Positions 1 to 6,141 of a DNA stretch of 6,642 nt are shown here, in pieces (position 1 is the first letter of the stretch; every line of letters begins with the position of its first letter). The notes below the pieces were generated by a model. The model was not told the origin of the DNA, did not search any database, and worked only from the letters and a program-made list of their open reading frames with translations. Source of the DNA: an uncultured Ruminococcus sp. (GTDB lineage Bacteria; Bacillota; Clostridia; Oscillospirales; Acutalibacteraceae); NCBI GenBank assembly GCA_951800855.1, contig CATOLC010000048.1, positions 1 through 6,642 of the forward strand. The letters run 5' to 3'. Both the position numbers and the translations under genes were made by a program.

Positions 1-47
1 GTTTATAATGGACAAAAAAGAATAATATTTTTAAAGTTATTAAACTA

Positions 48-113
48 AAAATTAATTAGTTCTATGGGATTCTTTTGTATGAAGCATTTGCACAAAAGAA
101 CTCTATTAATTTT
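48..113. repeat. Two-tier inverted repeat (possible hairpin) upstream of the 941-codon gene
   Basis: The inner arms TTCTTTTGT (70-78) and ACAAAAGAA (92-100) are perfectly complementary over 9 bp with a 13-base loop. The outer arms at 48-59 and 103-113 pair over 11 bp with one bulged T. Between the tiers lies an asymmetric internal loop (60-69 against 101-102). The right side runs into A- and T-rich sequence. It could be the terminator of a gene lying to the left of the window, or a binding site or structured RNA. No gene was recognised on either side of it within 1-186. The pairing is seen directly; the role is a guess. Confidence 0.4.
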
Positions 114-186
114 AAAAAATATTTTATTTAAATGCAATTATTATAACAATAATAACAAATTTATCCGCGAATATAAAATAATTTTA

Positions 187-214
187 TTGACAAATACAGC
201 AGGGGGGGTATAAT
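187..214 (+). promoter_or_regulatory. Sigma-A-type promoter with a poly-G spacer for the 941-codon gene
   Basis: A perfect -35 box TTGACA lies at 187-192 and a perfect -10 box TATAAT at 209-214, separated by 16 bases. The last seven spacer bases (202-208) are all G, directly abutting the -10 box, in otherwise very AT-rich surroundings. Transcription should start near 221, giving a leader of about 45 bases before the ATG at 266. The spacer is one base short of the 17-base optimum, so gain of one G would make it ideal, while loss would shorten it to 15. Homopolymer tracts in promoter spacers are a known phase-variation device, for example at Neisseria porA and the Bordetella fim genes. Confidence 0.85.
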
Positions 215-218
215 AAAA

Positions 219-238
219 TTATATACATTTGTATATAA
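219..238. promoter_or_regulatory. 20-bp palindrome at the transcription start, probable operator
   Basis: The arms TTATATACA (219-227) and TGTATATAA (230-238) are perfectly complementary and separated by only TT. The two-base gap is too small for a stable RNA loop over the full stem, so a binding site for a dimeric regulator is more likely than a hairpin. It covers the predicted start site (about 221) just downstream of the -10 box, a classic place for a repressor to block transcription. No regulator gene is adjacent, and I do not recognise the site as belonging to a named family. Part of the symmetry could arise by chance from alternating A and T, but the ACA/TGT core is conserved in both arms. 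Confidence 0.5.
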
Positions 239-265
239 ATAGAATTTACTTTAGGAGGGATAAAT

Positions 266-3091
266 ATGGAAATTCAAGAGATAGGAAAGATATTCAAAAA
301 AGTTAGTACAGTATATAATTGGGGAGAACTAAAATATGCAATTAATGATACTAGTGAGGGTAAAATAATTACATTTTATTTTGAAAACGCTAATAAAGGA
401 CCGACCACAAATGGTGTATATGCTTGTAAAGTTTATGACGACTGGGACACTATTGATGGAGATGTGCAGCTGTGTCTTATGGAGTACGATGGAGACGAAA
501 ACGCTTTGGGGATTTCTAACTCGATTACTGTGGCTGGTCAGGTTCCCAGTGGGAAGCAGGCGGTATACCAGTTTAGTATTGAAAACCCGGACGGGAAGGT
601 TTATAATACAGAAATACCCGTGTTGCAGGCAGTTGAGGAGAACGCAAAAAAGATTTTGGACGCTTTTGATAGTGCTCAAGTTGATATGAAAGAAATACAA
701 ACAATACAACAGAATTTGGAAGAATTGAGAAGGAAAAAGAAGAACCCGGTTGCCTATGCAGCTTTCAAGGCTGGCCAGTCAGCTTCTGCGGGTGCTTCGG
801 GCATAAAAAGTAGTCCAGCTGGGCTATCTTTGAAAGACCGCTTAGCGCAGGTGGGCAAGCTCCAATTCAGTATAAATAGGTCCAATACAGAATTTTGCAT
901 TTTGGATATTTTATTTTCAAATATTAGAGATGCCATCTCCCCTTTTGATTTGTGCAAAAAACTGGGACTTGTCGAAACACGAAAACAAATAACTGATGGT
1001 TTGGCGAAGGTTGCAAATGCAGCATCGGCGGGTGGTCACAAGCTTCCGGAAACCCCATCGGGTACGATTCTGAGATACTGCTTTGACGCCGGGGATGCCA
1101 AAGCTGTTAATAAATTTGTGCGCGAAGAGCTGGGTGCTACGGAGATTGTGGCTTCGAATCAGGCCAAGTCGCCCGTTCCGCCGCCTGTCGCACCTGCTTC
1201 TGTCTCCTCGAACTCTGGTGGCGCAGAGAATCCGCCGAGGATCCATTCAGCAGAATTGATTGATGCAATTGCTGCCGTTAGCGTGAAGGAGGGTTTGGGA
1301 CCGATGTCTTATGTGGCCCAAAAATCTGGAAATGTTGTCCGGGCTGCTTTCATATTCAAAACTTTGGAGGGGAAAACGGGGAACGAAATACAGAGTATGT
1401 TTGGCGAGAGCCTCCTTTCCAAGTTGTATACCTATTTTGGAACGGATTCTAGTTTGAGAATTCGGGGTAGGGCTCCGGGTGAGTTCTTTCGGTCTGCTCA
1501 CCGGCTGACGTCATTCGAGCCGGACCGCCTGACTCCGGCGTTTCAAAATATTACGACGAAGGTCAATGAAAAAATTAAAGCCATGGGTGGTGGAGTTAAT
1601 GGCGTCTCACCCGCTTCTGTTTCAACGAACTCTGCTTCAGCTACTGCCGGTGGCAAGAGGCGGTCTGGTTCCCCGAAGAGCGACGTTGGGCTTGAGTCGG
1701 TCAATGTTCCCAAGCTTACTGAACTCGTACAGGGTATAGCGGAAAAATGTTTTAACAAGTATAAACAGGATGCGGCGAATTTTGATTTGGTTTTGAACTG
1801 TAGAGAGCCGGCATATGGTTTGCCGTCGGGGGGGGAGATTCCCATGCAGTTGACTTTTGAATTTAATCGATACGTGTCGCGGGAGGATAGGGAGTTTCTG
1901 CATGAAGTGGATGCGGAGTTCCATAATGCTTGGATGGAGTGTTGGGAGGCACTGGATCCTAGTGTGGGCGACAGCAAGTATACTCCTTTTCCCAATTCTA
2001 TATTCCCCGTACTGGCATTTGATGCCCGGAACTACCCGGCTGTGCATAACGCGAAGGCGATAGTAACTAGGGTTTTCAACCAGAAGTTAAAAGCTCTGAT
2101 TGCTGGGAATTCTAATATGTTGAGTGCCGGCTCGGCCGGTGATCGGTCTGGAAGTAGAGCTAATGCGAAAATTGATGCTACCAAACTTACTAACGTCGTA
2201 AAGGGTATAGCTAAAAAATGTTTTGACGCAGATAGGCACGGGGCCTCAGATTATAAGCTGAGGTTGCAGTATGGGTATTCGCCAGATATGGGCGATGATA
2301 CTGAGATTTTCGTGCAGTTGGTTTTGAATCCCGCTAAACGCTTGGAGTCGTTTTCCAAGTTGAGGGAAGCATTGCATAAAACGTTCTCGAAAGAATGGGA
2401 GGCGTGTTGGCTACCGGTCGGTGCTAATTTCAATTATGATTCCCGTACTCCTAGTCACTTGCAAGTGCTATATTGCTTTTGTAAGGCCAAGTATCATGAC
2501 GCTCTAGCTGAAGCCGGGGCGCTGGTGGAGAGTGTTTTCCGTACGGAGTTGGATGCTCTTGTTCGCTCGGCAGGTGGTCCGGACGCCGGCGATGCTATGA
2601 CTACTGTCAGCGCTCGTCGCAGGCCGATAGTTGGGCCGGTTGTTAAAAAGGTCTCTTTTAGTACTTCTGCAGGTGCTGACCAGAAACCTGGACCAGTTCG
2701 GGCTGCGAAACAAACAACCGCTGTGAAGCTGGGCTCTGAACTCCACCGGTTGTTTGGTGCAACCGTATATTACAAAATAATAGATGGACCAAAAAGTAGT
2801 TTGGAACTACTGATTTGTTCTAATAAGGTGAGAGGTGTGACGCTGAAAAGTAGAATGAATTCTTTGGGCAAATTTGACTTGATTTACGCGTTACAAAGCT
2901 ATTTTGGGGATAAATTTGACACTGTGAAAGGTGCTGAAAAAGCTGCTGGTAGTAATGAAAAGTATGACTACGATGGAGCTTTTTTCCGCTGTTTCGTACT
3001 AAAGAATAATCGGGATGAGCTGCTTCGTAAATTGAAAAAGATGAATTTGCAATCTGCTGAAGAAAGGGCGAGTGGCGCTCAGAAATCATAA
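266..3091 (+). CDS. Large modular protein of unknown function (941 aa), possibly phase-variable
   Basis: I do not recognise this protein. The start ATG follows AGGAGGG (253-259) at a good distance, below a near-consensus promoter. No signal peptide or membrane helix is apparent. Residues 1-120 look like a beta-rich domain, followed by a charged helix (about 118-160, EENAKKILDAF to ELRRKKK). Residues about 480-613 and 637-770 are two clear copies of one domain (KLTELVQGIAEKCF versus KLTNVVKGIAKKCF). Residues about 189-295, 330-440 and 820-929 look like three diverged copies of a second domain, giving the order A-A-B-B-A. Linkers rich in Ser, Ala, Pro and Gly separate them, two sharing the motif PASVS-NS. 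The coding region contains eight consecutive G (1828-1835), and its centre is much richer in G+C than its ends. It stops with TAA and converges on rpsI. A structural, adhesive or effector role is possible but unsupported. Confidence 0.9.
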   Translation: MEIQEIGKIFKKVSTVYNWGELKYAINDTSEGKIITFYFENANKGPTTNGVYACKVYDDWDTIDGDVQLCLMEYDGDENALGISNSITVAGQVPSGKQAVYQFSIENPDGKVYNTEIPVLQAVEENAKKILDAFDSAQVDMKEIQTIQQNLEELRRKKKNPVAYAAFKAGQSASAGASGIKSSPAGLSLKDRLAQVGKLQFSINRSNTEFCILDILFSNIRDAISPFDLCKKLGLVETRKQITDGLAKVANAASAGGHKLPETPSGTILRYCFDAGDAKAVNKFVREELGATEIVASNQAKSPVPPPVAPASVSSNSGGAENPPRIHSAELIDAIAAVSVKEGLGPMSYVAQKSGNVVRAAFIFKTLEGKTGNEIQSMFGESLLSKLYTYFGTDSSLRIRGRAPGEFFRSAHRLTSFEPDRLTPAFQNITTKVNEKIKAMGGGVNGVSPASVSTNSASATAGGKRRSGSPKSDVGLESVNVPKLTELVQGIAEKCFNKYKQDAANFDLVLNCREPAYGLPSGGEIPMQLTFEFNRYVSREDREFLHEVDAEFHNAWMECWEALDPSVGDSKYTPFPNSIFPVLAFDARNYPAVHNAKAIVTRVFNQKLKALIAGNSNMLSAGSAGDRSGSRANAKIDATKLTNVVKGIAKKCFDADRHGASDYKLRLQYGYSPDMGDDTEIFVQLVLNPAKRLESFSKLREALHKTFSKEWEACWLPVGANFNYDSRTPSHLQVLYCFCKAKYHDALAEAGALVESVFRTELDALVRSAGGPDAGDAMTTVSARRRPIVGPVVKKVSFSTSAGADQKPGPVRAAKQTTAVKLGSELHRLFGATVYYKIIDGPKSSLELLICSNKVRGVTLKSRMNSLGKFDLIYALQSYFGDKFDTVKGAEKAAGSNEKYDYDGAFFRCFVLKNNRDELLRKLKKMNLQSAEERASGAQKS
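1191..1634 (+). repeat. Duplicated Ser/Ala-rich linker in the 941-codon gene
   Basis: The 27 bases at 1191-1217 and 1608-1634 match at 23 of 27 positions. They encode the linker motifs PASVSSNSGGA (around residue 309) and PASVSTNSASA (around residue 448), which flank the second A-type domain. This suggests that the domain and its linker were copied as a unit, or that linkers recombine with each other. The entry spans both copies. Confidence 0.7.
1712..2578 (+). repeat. Tandem duplication of a ~134-residue domain (B1, B2)
   Basis: The two copies begin at 1712 (residue 483) and 2183 (residue 640), 471 bases or 157 codons apart. The first 45 or so bases of each are nearly the same, including a shared GGGTATAGC and AAAAATGTTTT. 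Protein matches then weaken but continue in register: a Q-L-hydrophobic strand, a long acidic helix, a conserved W-x-x-CW (WMECW against WEACW), a TP pair (YTPFP against RTPSH), and a closing helix with V-x-VF-x-x-L-AL. Copy 1 covers residues about 480-613 and copy 2 about 637-770. The strong drift after a well-kept start indicates an old or selected duplication. Confidence 0.85.
1828..1835 (+). repeat. G8 tract inside the coding region of the 941-codon gene
   Basis: Eight consecutive G are read as the end of TCG, two GGG codons and the start of GAG (Ser-Gly-Gly-Glu, residues about 521-524), within domain B1. Loss of one G would bring a TGA into frame at 1851-1853; gain of one would bring TGA into frame at 1858-1860. 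Either event truncates the product at about 528-531 residues, removing the rest of B1, all of B2 and the last A-type domain. Glycine could be coded with GGA or GGT, so an unbroken G run is not required by the protein. Together with the G7 run in the promoter it is a candidate contingency tract. Confidence 0.75.
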
Positions 3092-3147
3092 ATTAGCCCA
3101 ATGGAATATTGAAGCTGTTTAAATTTATTTAATAAGCTGAATCTAAA

Positions 3148-3178
3148 AAATTAAGAGCTCTATATGGGCTCTTAATTT
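3148..3178 (-). terminator. Rho-independent terminator of the rplM-rpsI operon
   Basis: The arms AAATTAAGAGC (3148-3158) and GCTCTTAATTT (3168-3178) form a perfect 11-bp stem with a 9-base loop. Read on the minus strand the stem is followed by six T (3150-3145, partly in the stem) and then AGATT, which suits intrinsic termination of rpsI transcripts. On the plus strand the sequence after the stem is ATATATAAAT, a poorer U tract, but it may also help to end transcription of the converging 941-codon gene, for which no better candidate exists. Confidence 0.7.
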
Positions 3179-3186
3179 ATATATAA

Positions 3187-3211
3187 ATCTCCCACCTTGC
3201 AGATGGGAGAT
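3187..3211 (-). terminator. Second hairpin just after rpsI
   Basis: The arms ATCTCCCA (3187-3194) and TGGGAGAT (3204-3211) pair over 8 bp around a 9-base loop. On the minus strand this hairpin comes 13 bases after the rpsI stop codon and is followed by TTATATATAAA, a weak U-rich tail. It may be the first of two stacked terminators, or a 3'-end stabilising structure for the operon mRNA. The pairing is seen; the role is inferred from position. Confidence 0.5.
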
Positions 3212-3224
3212 GGTTATCCATATT

Positions 3225-3626
3225 TTATCTCTTAGAGAATTGAGGAGCTCTTCTGGCGGCTTTAAGGCCATACTTTTTACGCTCTTTCATTCTTGGGTCG
3301 CGCGTCAAAAATCCAGCTTTTTTAAGCTTTTGCCTTAAATTGTCAGAATCATATTCAAGTAACGCTCTGGAAATACCATGCCGTATCGCACCAGCTTGGC
3401 CAGTAACGCCTCCTCCATTTACTCGGCAGACAATGTCAAATTTTCCAGAAGTTTCAGTTGTCACTAAAGGCTGGTTTACAATTAATTTTAAAGTTTCCAA
3501 CCCGAAGTAATCATCGATACTCCGGTCATTGATAGTGATATTCCCTGAACCTTCGTATAATCTAACCCGAGCAACCGAGCTTTTTCTTCTTCCCGTACCA
3601 TAAAAACAAGGCGTTTTATTATACAT
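3225..3626 (-). CDS. rpsI: 30S ribosomal protein S9
   Basis: A component of the small ribosomal subunit head; in the family the C-terminal tail reaches the P-site tRNA. The 133-residue product has the usual S9 length and signatures: [14 protein letters not shown] near the start, [20 protein letters not shown] in the middle (residues about 71-90), and the basic end [24 protein letters not shown] with the invariant final SKR. The start ATG (3626-3624) overlaps the rplM stop by 8 bases in another frame and has AAGGAGG at 3642-3636, nine bases upstream, inside the end of rplM. It is therefore probably translationally coupled to rplM. It ends with TAA and is followed by two hairpins. Composition is AT-rich but the protein is well conserved and looks intact. 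Confidence 0.98.
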   Translation of the reverse strand: MYNKTPCFYGTGRRKSSVARVRLYEGSGNITINDRSIDDYFGLETLKLIVNQPLVTTETSGKFDIVCRVNGGGVTGQAGAIRHGISRALLEYDSDNLRQKLKKAGFLTRDPRMKERKKYGLKAARRAPQFSKR

Positions 3627-4071
3627 TATTTATATCCTCCTTATTCTGACCCCAAGGCTGTGGTTTTTGAGCTTGGTTATTGTGCTCAGAGTTCGCATAT
3701 AAGTGCATTCTGAGGAACTGTTTTCTCCCTAAGCTTGTGTTTGGAATCATTCCTTTTACGGCATATTCCATAGCTTTTTCAGGCTTCTGAGCCATAAGGT
3801 GTTTATATTCAATTGTTTTGATATGACCAATATATCCAGTGTGATGGTAACGTTTTTTGTTTTCTAATTTTTTCCCCGTAAGGATTGCCTTAGCACAATT
3901 AATAACAATAACATTGTCACCACAGTCTACATGTGGCGTAAATGTAGGTTTATGTTTACCGCGAAGTAAATTTGCTATTTGGACGGCGATACGCCCAAGT
4001 GGCTTTTCGCTCGCGTCTATTATATACCATTTACGTTCAACTTCAAGTGGCTTTTGCATATAAGTCGACAT
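3619..4071 (-). CDS. rplM: 50S ribosomal protein L13
   Basis: An early-assembling protein of the large ribosomal subunit, encoded as nearly always just before rpsI. The 150-residue product shows the L13 landmarks in order: [33 protein letters not shown], the HHTGYIGH segment, [19 protein letters not shown], and EHNNQAQKP near the end. I start it at 4071 (MSTYMQKP, the usual Clostridia beginning) because AGGAGG lies at 4084-4079, seven bases upstream; the reading frame extends eight codons further to a TTG at 4095, but that would place the ribosome binding site inside the gene. After the conserved EHNNQAQKP there is a short tail ([13 protein letters not shown]), slightly longer than usual, that overlaps the rpsI start. 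A promoter sits about 40 bases upstream. Confidence 0.97.
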   Translation of the reverse strand: MSTYMQKPLEVERKWYIIDASEKPLGRIAVQIANLLRGKHKPTFTPHVDCGDNVIVINCAKAILTGKKLENKKRYHHTGYIGHIKTIEYKHLMAQKPEKAMEYAVKGMIPNTSLGRKQFLRMHLYANSEHNNQAQKPQPWGQNKEDINNV

Positions 4072-4109
4072 TTGCTTTCCTCCTAATAAAATCAAAATTT
4101 AACTATTTA

Positions 4110-4139
4110 AATATATCATATAAACTTTATTTCTGTCAA
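4110..4139 (-). promoter_or_regulatory. Promoter of the rplM-rpsI operon
   Basis: On the minus strand a perfect -35 box TTGACA (4139-4134) is followed after 18 bases by TATATT (4115-4110), five of six matches to the -10 consensus; ATATAT one base nearer is an alternative. Transcription should start near 4103, leaving a leader of only about 32 bases. That leaves little room for the structured L13 leader RNA known from some Bacillota, and I see no such fold. Confidence 0.75.
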
Positions 4140-4217
4140 GATATTTTTTCTATAGTTTTTAATTTATTAATATTAAACCTCTTTTTTTCTCATTATTTTT
4201 AGCTTATACTTTCATAA

Positions 4218-4229
4218 TCTCATGTGAGA
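4218..4229. repeat. Short inverted repeat after the 513-codon gene
   Basis: TCTCA-TG-TGAGA lies immediately beyond the stop codon of the 513-codon gene. The stem is at most 4-5 bp and the following minus-strand sequence is not a clean U tract, so it would be at best a weak terminator. The rest of 4096-4230 is AT-rich and holds only the rplM promoter. Some transcription may therefore read through from the 513-codon gene into rplM-rpsI. Confidence 0.3.
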
Positions 4230-4230
4230 A

Positions 4231-5772
4231 TTATATTTTATTAATTGCATTTATAAGGTTAAATATAAATGCTAGACTGCAAATACTAAAGATACTCCAT
4301 CCAACAACCGGATGTATTGAAGTCACGGCGAAACTCGCAAAGCATCCAATAGTGCCTATTGCAGCAGTAACACTGCCTATTTTAGCTGAGAAATTTTCAG
4401 CTTTTCTCCAATGGGTCCTGCTATGGTAAAGATTTAAGTATCTTAAGCATATTTGATTTATTTCAGAAATATAATTAGCTTCTTTTGCCAAAAAGACTTT
4501 TAATATTTTTGTGAATTTATTGAGTAATGTAAGAAAAAGTAGCTCATTTTCTCCAGCATAGCTTCTAAAGTTTTCCAGGATTTGTCCAGTATTTATTTCT
4601 TGATAGTTCTGTAATGAGCCTAATTTTGGCTTGCTGTTAAAATATTTCTCTGTCTCGATGATTTCATTTCTAATTTCTATAGAATTAGAATCTTTTTTAT
4701 AAGTTTTGCATCGTTTGATAATTTCTAAAATTTTCAGGAATTCTTCGATCTCATATTTTAAATATGATAATACCTGCTGTTCACAAGATGTCAATTTTTT
4801 ATTTTCCAAATCAGCATAATTTAATATTTCATTTATTATTTTTGGAAACTTTATTTTTAATTCATTTAAAAGGAAGTTTTCTACATATTTACTGTTTACC
4901 TTAAGCTTTTCTATGCTTTTTAATGCTGAATTTTGAATATTTTTAATGTTTTGATTGAGTTTTTCTGAGGTATATTTATTAGTATAATTTTTAATAGTTT
5001 CTATATATGAACCAATTTCTTTATCTTCTTTTTTAGAACTTGATACCTTATTTAAGCTTTCTTGCACATCAAATAATTGAGTTGGCAAAAGTTCACTGCA
5101 ATTTTCTATTGACCTTATATTAAAAAGTAGATTTTTTAACATTTGTTGAAAACCTGAACAATAGTTTTCACTTTTTAATGAATAGTTTTCTATTTGTAGG
5201 CATGCTTCTTGATACAATTGACAAATTCTGTGTAAGTATTCTTCTAATTGCTTTATTTCTTTGCAGTTCATAAAAACAGCGGGATGTTTTTCTTCGATAT
5301 TTTTTAAGGAAATATTTTCTTTCAACTGCAATTCAGAGTTCAAAGTGTTCAGAATAAAACTACTAGTAATTAGATTTGACATTGGGATTTCTTTTATAAC
5401 TTCAAATTCCCAAATGATTTTTCTTATTAGCTCAACTGTCATTTTTTTACAACTTGCTGTAATATCTACTCCGTCTAGGATTATTTTACTGCTGTTAATT
5501 AGATTTATAAAATCGATACCCATATTATTTATTTGTCCTGCAATTCCCACAAATTCTAAATTTTCAACTTGCTTTTTTGCAAAGTAATGTATTTTTAAAG
5601 AAATCTCGTACAGTTTATCTTTTTTGGGGATTTTGCAAAGTCTATCGATGTGAATTTCTAAATCATTTATTGCGTTAAATGCAGAGATTACCTGCCTGGA
5701 AACGGTTTCGTATTTTATTTTAAGACCATTTAGTTTAGAATATTCTATATTATTTTTAATTTTTTTATTCAT
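4231..5772 (-). CDS. Helical protein with a C-terminal membrane hairpin, unknown function (513 aa)
   Basis: I do not recognise this protein. It starts at ATG 5772-5770 with AAGGAGGG at 5785-5778 and a promoter just upstream. The product is rich in Lys, Ile, Asn, Glu and Leu and appears almost wholly alpha-helical, with long amphipathic stretches likely to form coiled coils (for example residues about 160-215 and 240-370). There is no N-terminal signal peptide and no nucleotide-binding loop that I can see. The last 50 residues hold two hydrophobic segments (about 465-485, SVTAAIGTIGCFASFAVTS, and 490-511, VVGWSIFSICSLAFIFNLINA) joined by a short IHP turn, so the protein probably inserts a hairpin in the membrane with a large cytoplasmic helical body. 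Such an arrangement occurs in membrane-shaping proteins and in some helical toxins, but neither is established. Its G+C is very low (25 of 120 bases at 4741-4860). It lies 159 bases upstream of rplM on the same strand, without a strong terminator between. Confidence 0.9.
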   Translation of the reverse strand: MNKKIKNNIEYSKLNGLKIKYETVSRQVISAFNAINDLEIHIDRLCKIPKKDKLYEISLKIHYFAKKQVENLEFVGIAGQINNMGIDFINLINSSKIILDGVDITASCKKMTVELIRKIIWEFEVIKEIPMSNLITSSFILNTLNSELQLKENISLKNIEEKHPAVFMNCKEIKQLEEYLHRICQLYQEACLQIENYSLKSENYCSGFQQMLKNLLFNIRSIENCSELLPTQLFDVQESLNKVSSSKKEDKEIGSYIETIKNYTNKYTSEKLNQNIKNIQNSALKSIEKLKVNSKYVENFLLNELKIKFPKIINEILNYADLENKKLTSCEQQVLSYLKYEIEEFLKILEIIKRCKTYKKDSNSIEIRNEIIETEKYFNSKPKLGSLQNYQEINTGQILENFRSYAGENELLFLTLLNKFTKILKVFLAKEANYISEINQICLRYLNLYHSRTHWRKAENFSAKIGSVTAAIGTIGCFASFAVTSIHPVVGWSIFSICSLAFIFNLINAINKI

Positions 5773-5803
5773 TTTTACCCTCCTTATATATAAAATTACT
5801 TAT

Positions 5804-5832
5804 ATAATATCATAATTAACATAAAAATTCAA
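5804..5832 (-). promoter_or_regulatory. Promoter of the 513-codon gene
   Basis: On the minus strand TTGAAT (5832-5827) and TATTAT (5809-5804) are spaced by exactly 17 bases; four of six and five of six bases match the consensus. The predicted start near 5797 gives a leader of about 25 bases that contains the AAGGAGGG ribosome binding site (5785-5778). The surrounding sequence is AT-rich, so chance matches are possible, but position and spacing are right. Confidence 0.65.
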
Positions 5833-6057
5833 AAAATAAGATATTTGGCGGAGCTAAAAAAGATGGAAGGCAAAAGACAGGTAAAGGAAAGAGATAAAAA
5901 GAATAAAAAATGATATCAAAAAATTTAGAAACAGGATAAATTTGCGAGCAAAACAGTTTAAATAATGGCACATATACTGCAAAACACATCCGTTTTTAGC
6001 TTTTTGCTCTTGTGCTCTTTGTATTTTAGTTTCCTGCACTGCAAGATTAAAAATATG
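5833..6057. other. Intergenic stretch between divergent promoters, no gene seen
   Basis: This part of the 369-base gap between the divergent genes contains no supported gene or RNA. The left half (5850-5900) is unusually purine-rich on the plus strand. AGCTAAAAA at 5852-5860 is complementary to TTTTTAGCT at 5993-6001, but they are 132 bases apart and chance is a fair explanation. Open frames crossing it lack ribosome binding sites. Confidence 0.5.
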
Positions 6058-6086
6058 TTGATTTTTATTTTTGAGTGCGTTATAAT
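6058..6086 (+). promoter_or_regulatory. Promoter of the BspA-type gene
   Basis: TTGATT (6058-6063) and a perfect TATAAT (6081-6086) are separated by 17 bases. The predicted start near 6093 gives a leader of about 49 bases to the ATG at 6142. This placement also argues against the upstream in-frame starts (from 5965 on), which would lie before the promoter. Confidence 0.75.
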
Positions 6087-6141
6087 TAATATTAAAAGGA
6101 AATGGGGCTGGGTTTTAAAAATTATGAAAAGGAGAAAAATT

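Noticed and set aside
64..213. A 49-codon open frame starting ATG at 64 and ending at the TAA inside the -10 box.
   Set aside because: It has no ribosome binding site, overlaps the inverted repeat and the promoter, and its product has an unconvincing low-complexity Asn-rich middle.
329..709. A 126-codon minus-strand frame, and several other long frames opposite or offset from the 941-codon gene up to 3089.
   Set aside because: They are shadows of the real gene: no ribosome binding sites, no protein features, and the plus-strand frame is supported by promoter, binding site and internal repeats.
3148..3211. Two adjacent hairpins read as a possible CRISPR-like or REP-type repeat array.
   Set aside because: The two hairpins have unrelated sequences and are explained by termination between converging genes.
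4072..4095. An eight-codon extension of rplM to a TTG start.
   Set aside because: The AGGAGG ribosome binding site lies inside this extension and the family begins at MSTYM, so 4071 is the better start.
5852..6001. A 9-bp inverted repeat pair (AGCTAAAAA and TTTTTAGCT) that could mark the ends of a small mobile element.
   Set aside because: No transposase, no target duplication, and the pair is short and AT-rich enough to be chance.
5854..6039. A 61-codon minus-strand frame with a hydrophobic end in the divergent intergenic region.
   Set aside because: It needs a GTG start without a ribosome binding site; hydrophobic runs arise easily from T-rich minus-strand sequence.
5965..6141. An N-terminal extension of the BspA-type protein by 59 residues.
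   Set aside because: It would begin upstream of the good promoter at 6058-6086, has no ribosome binding site, and would bury the signal peptide in the interior.
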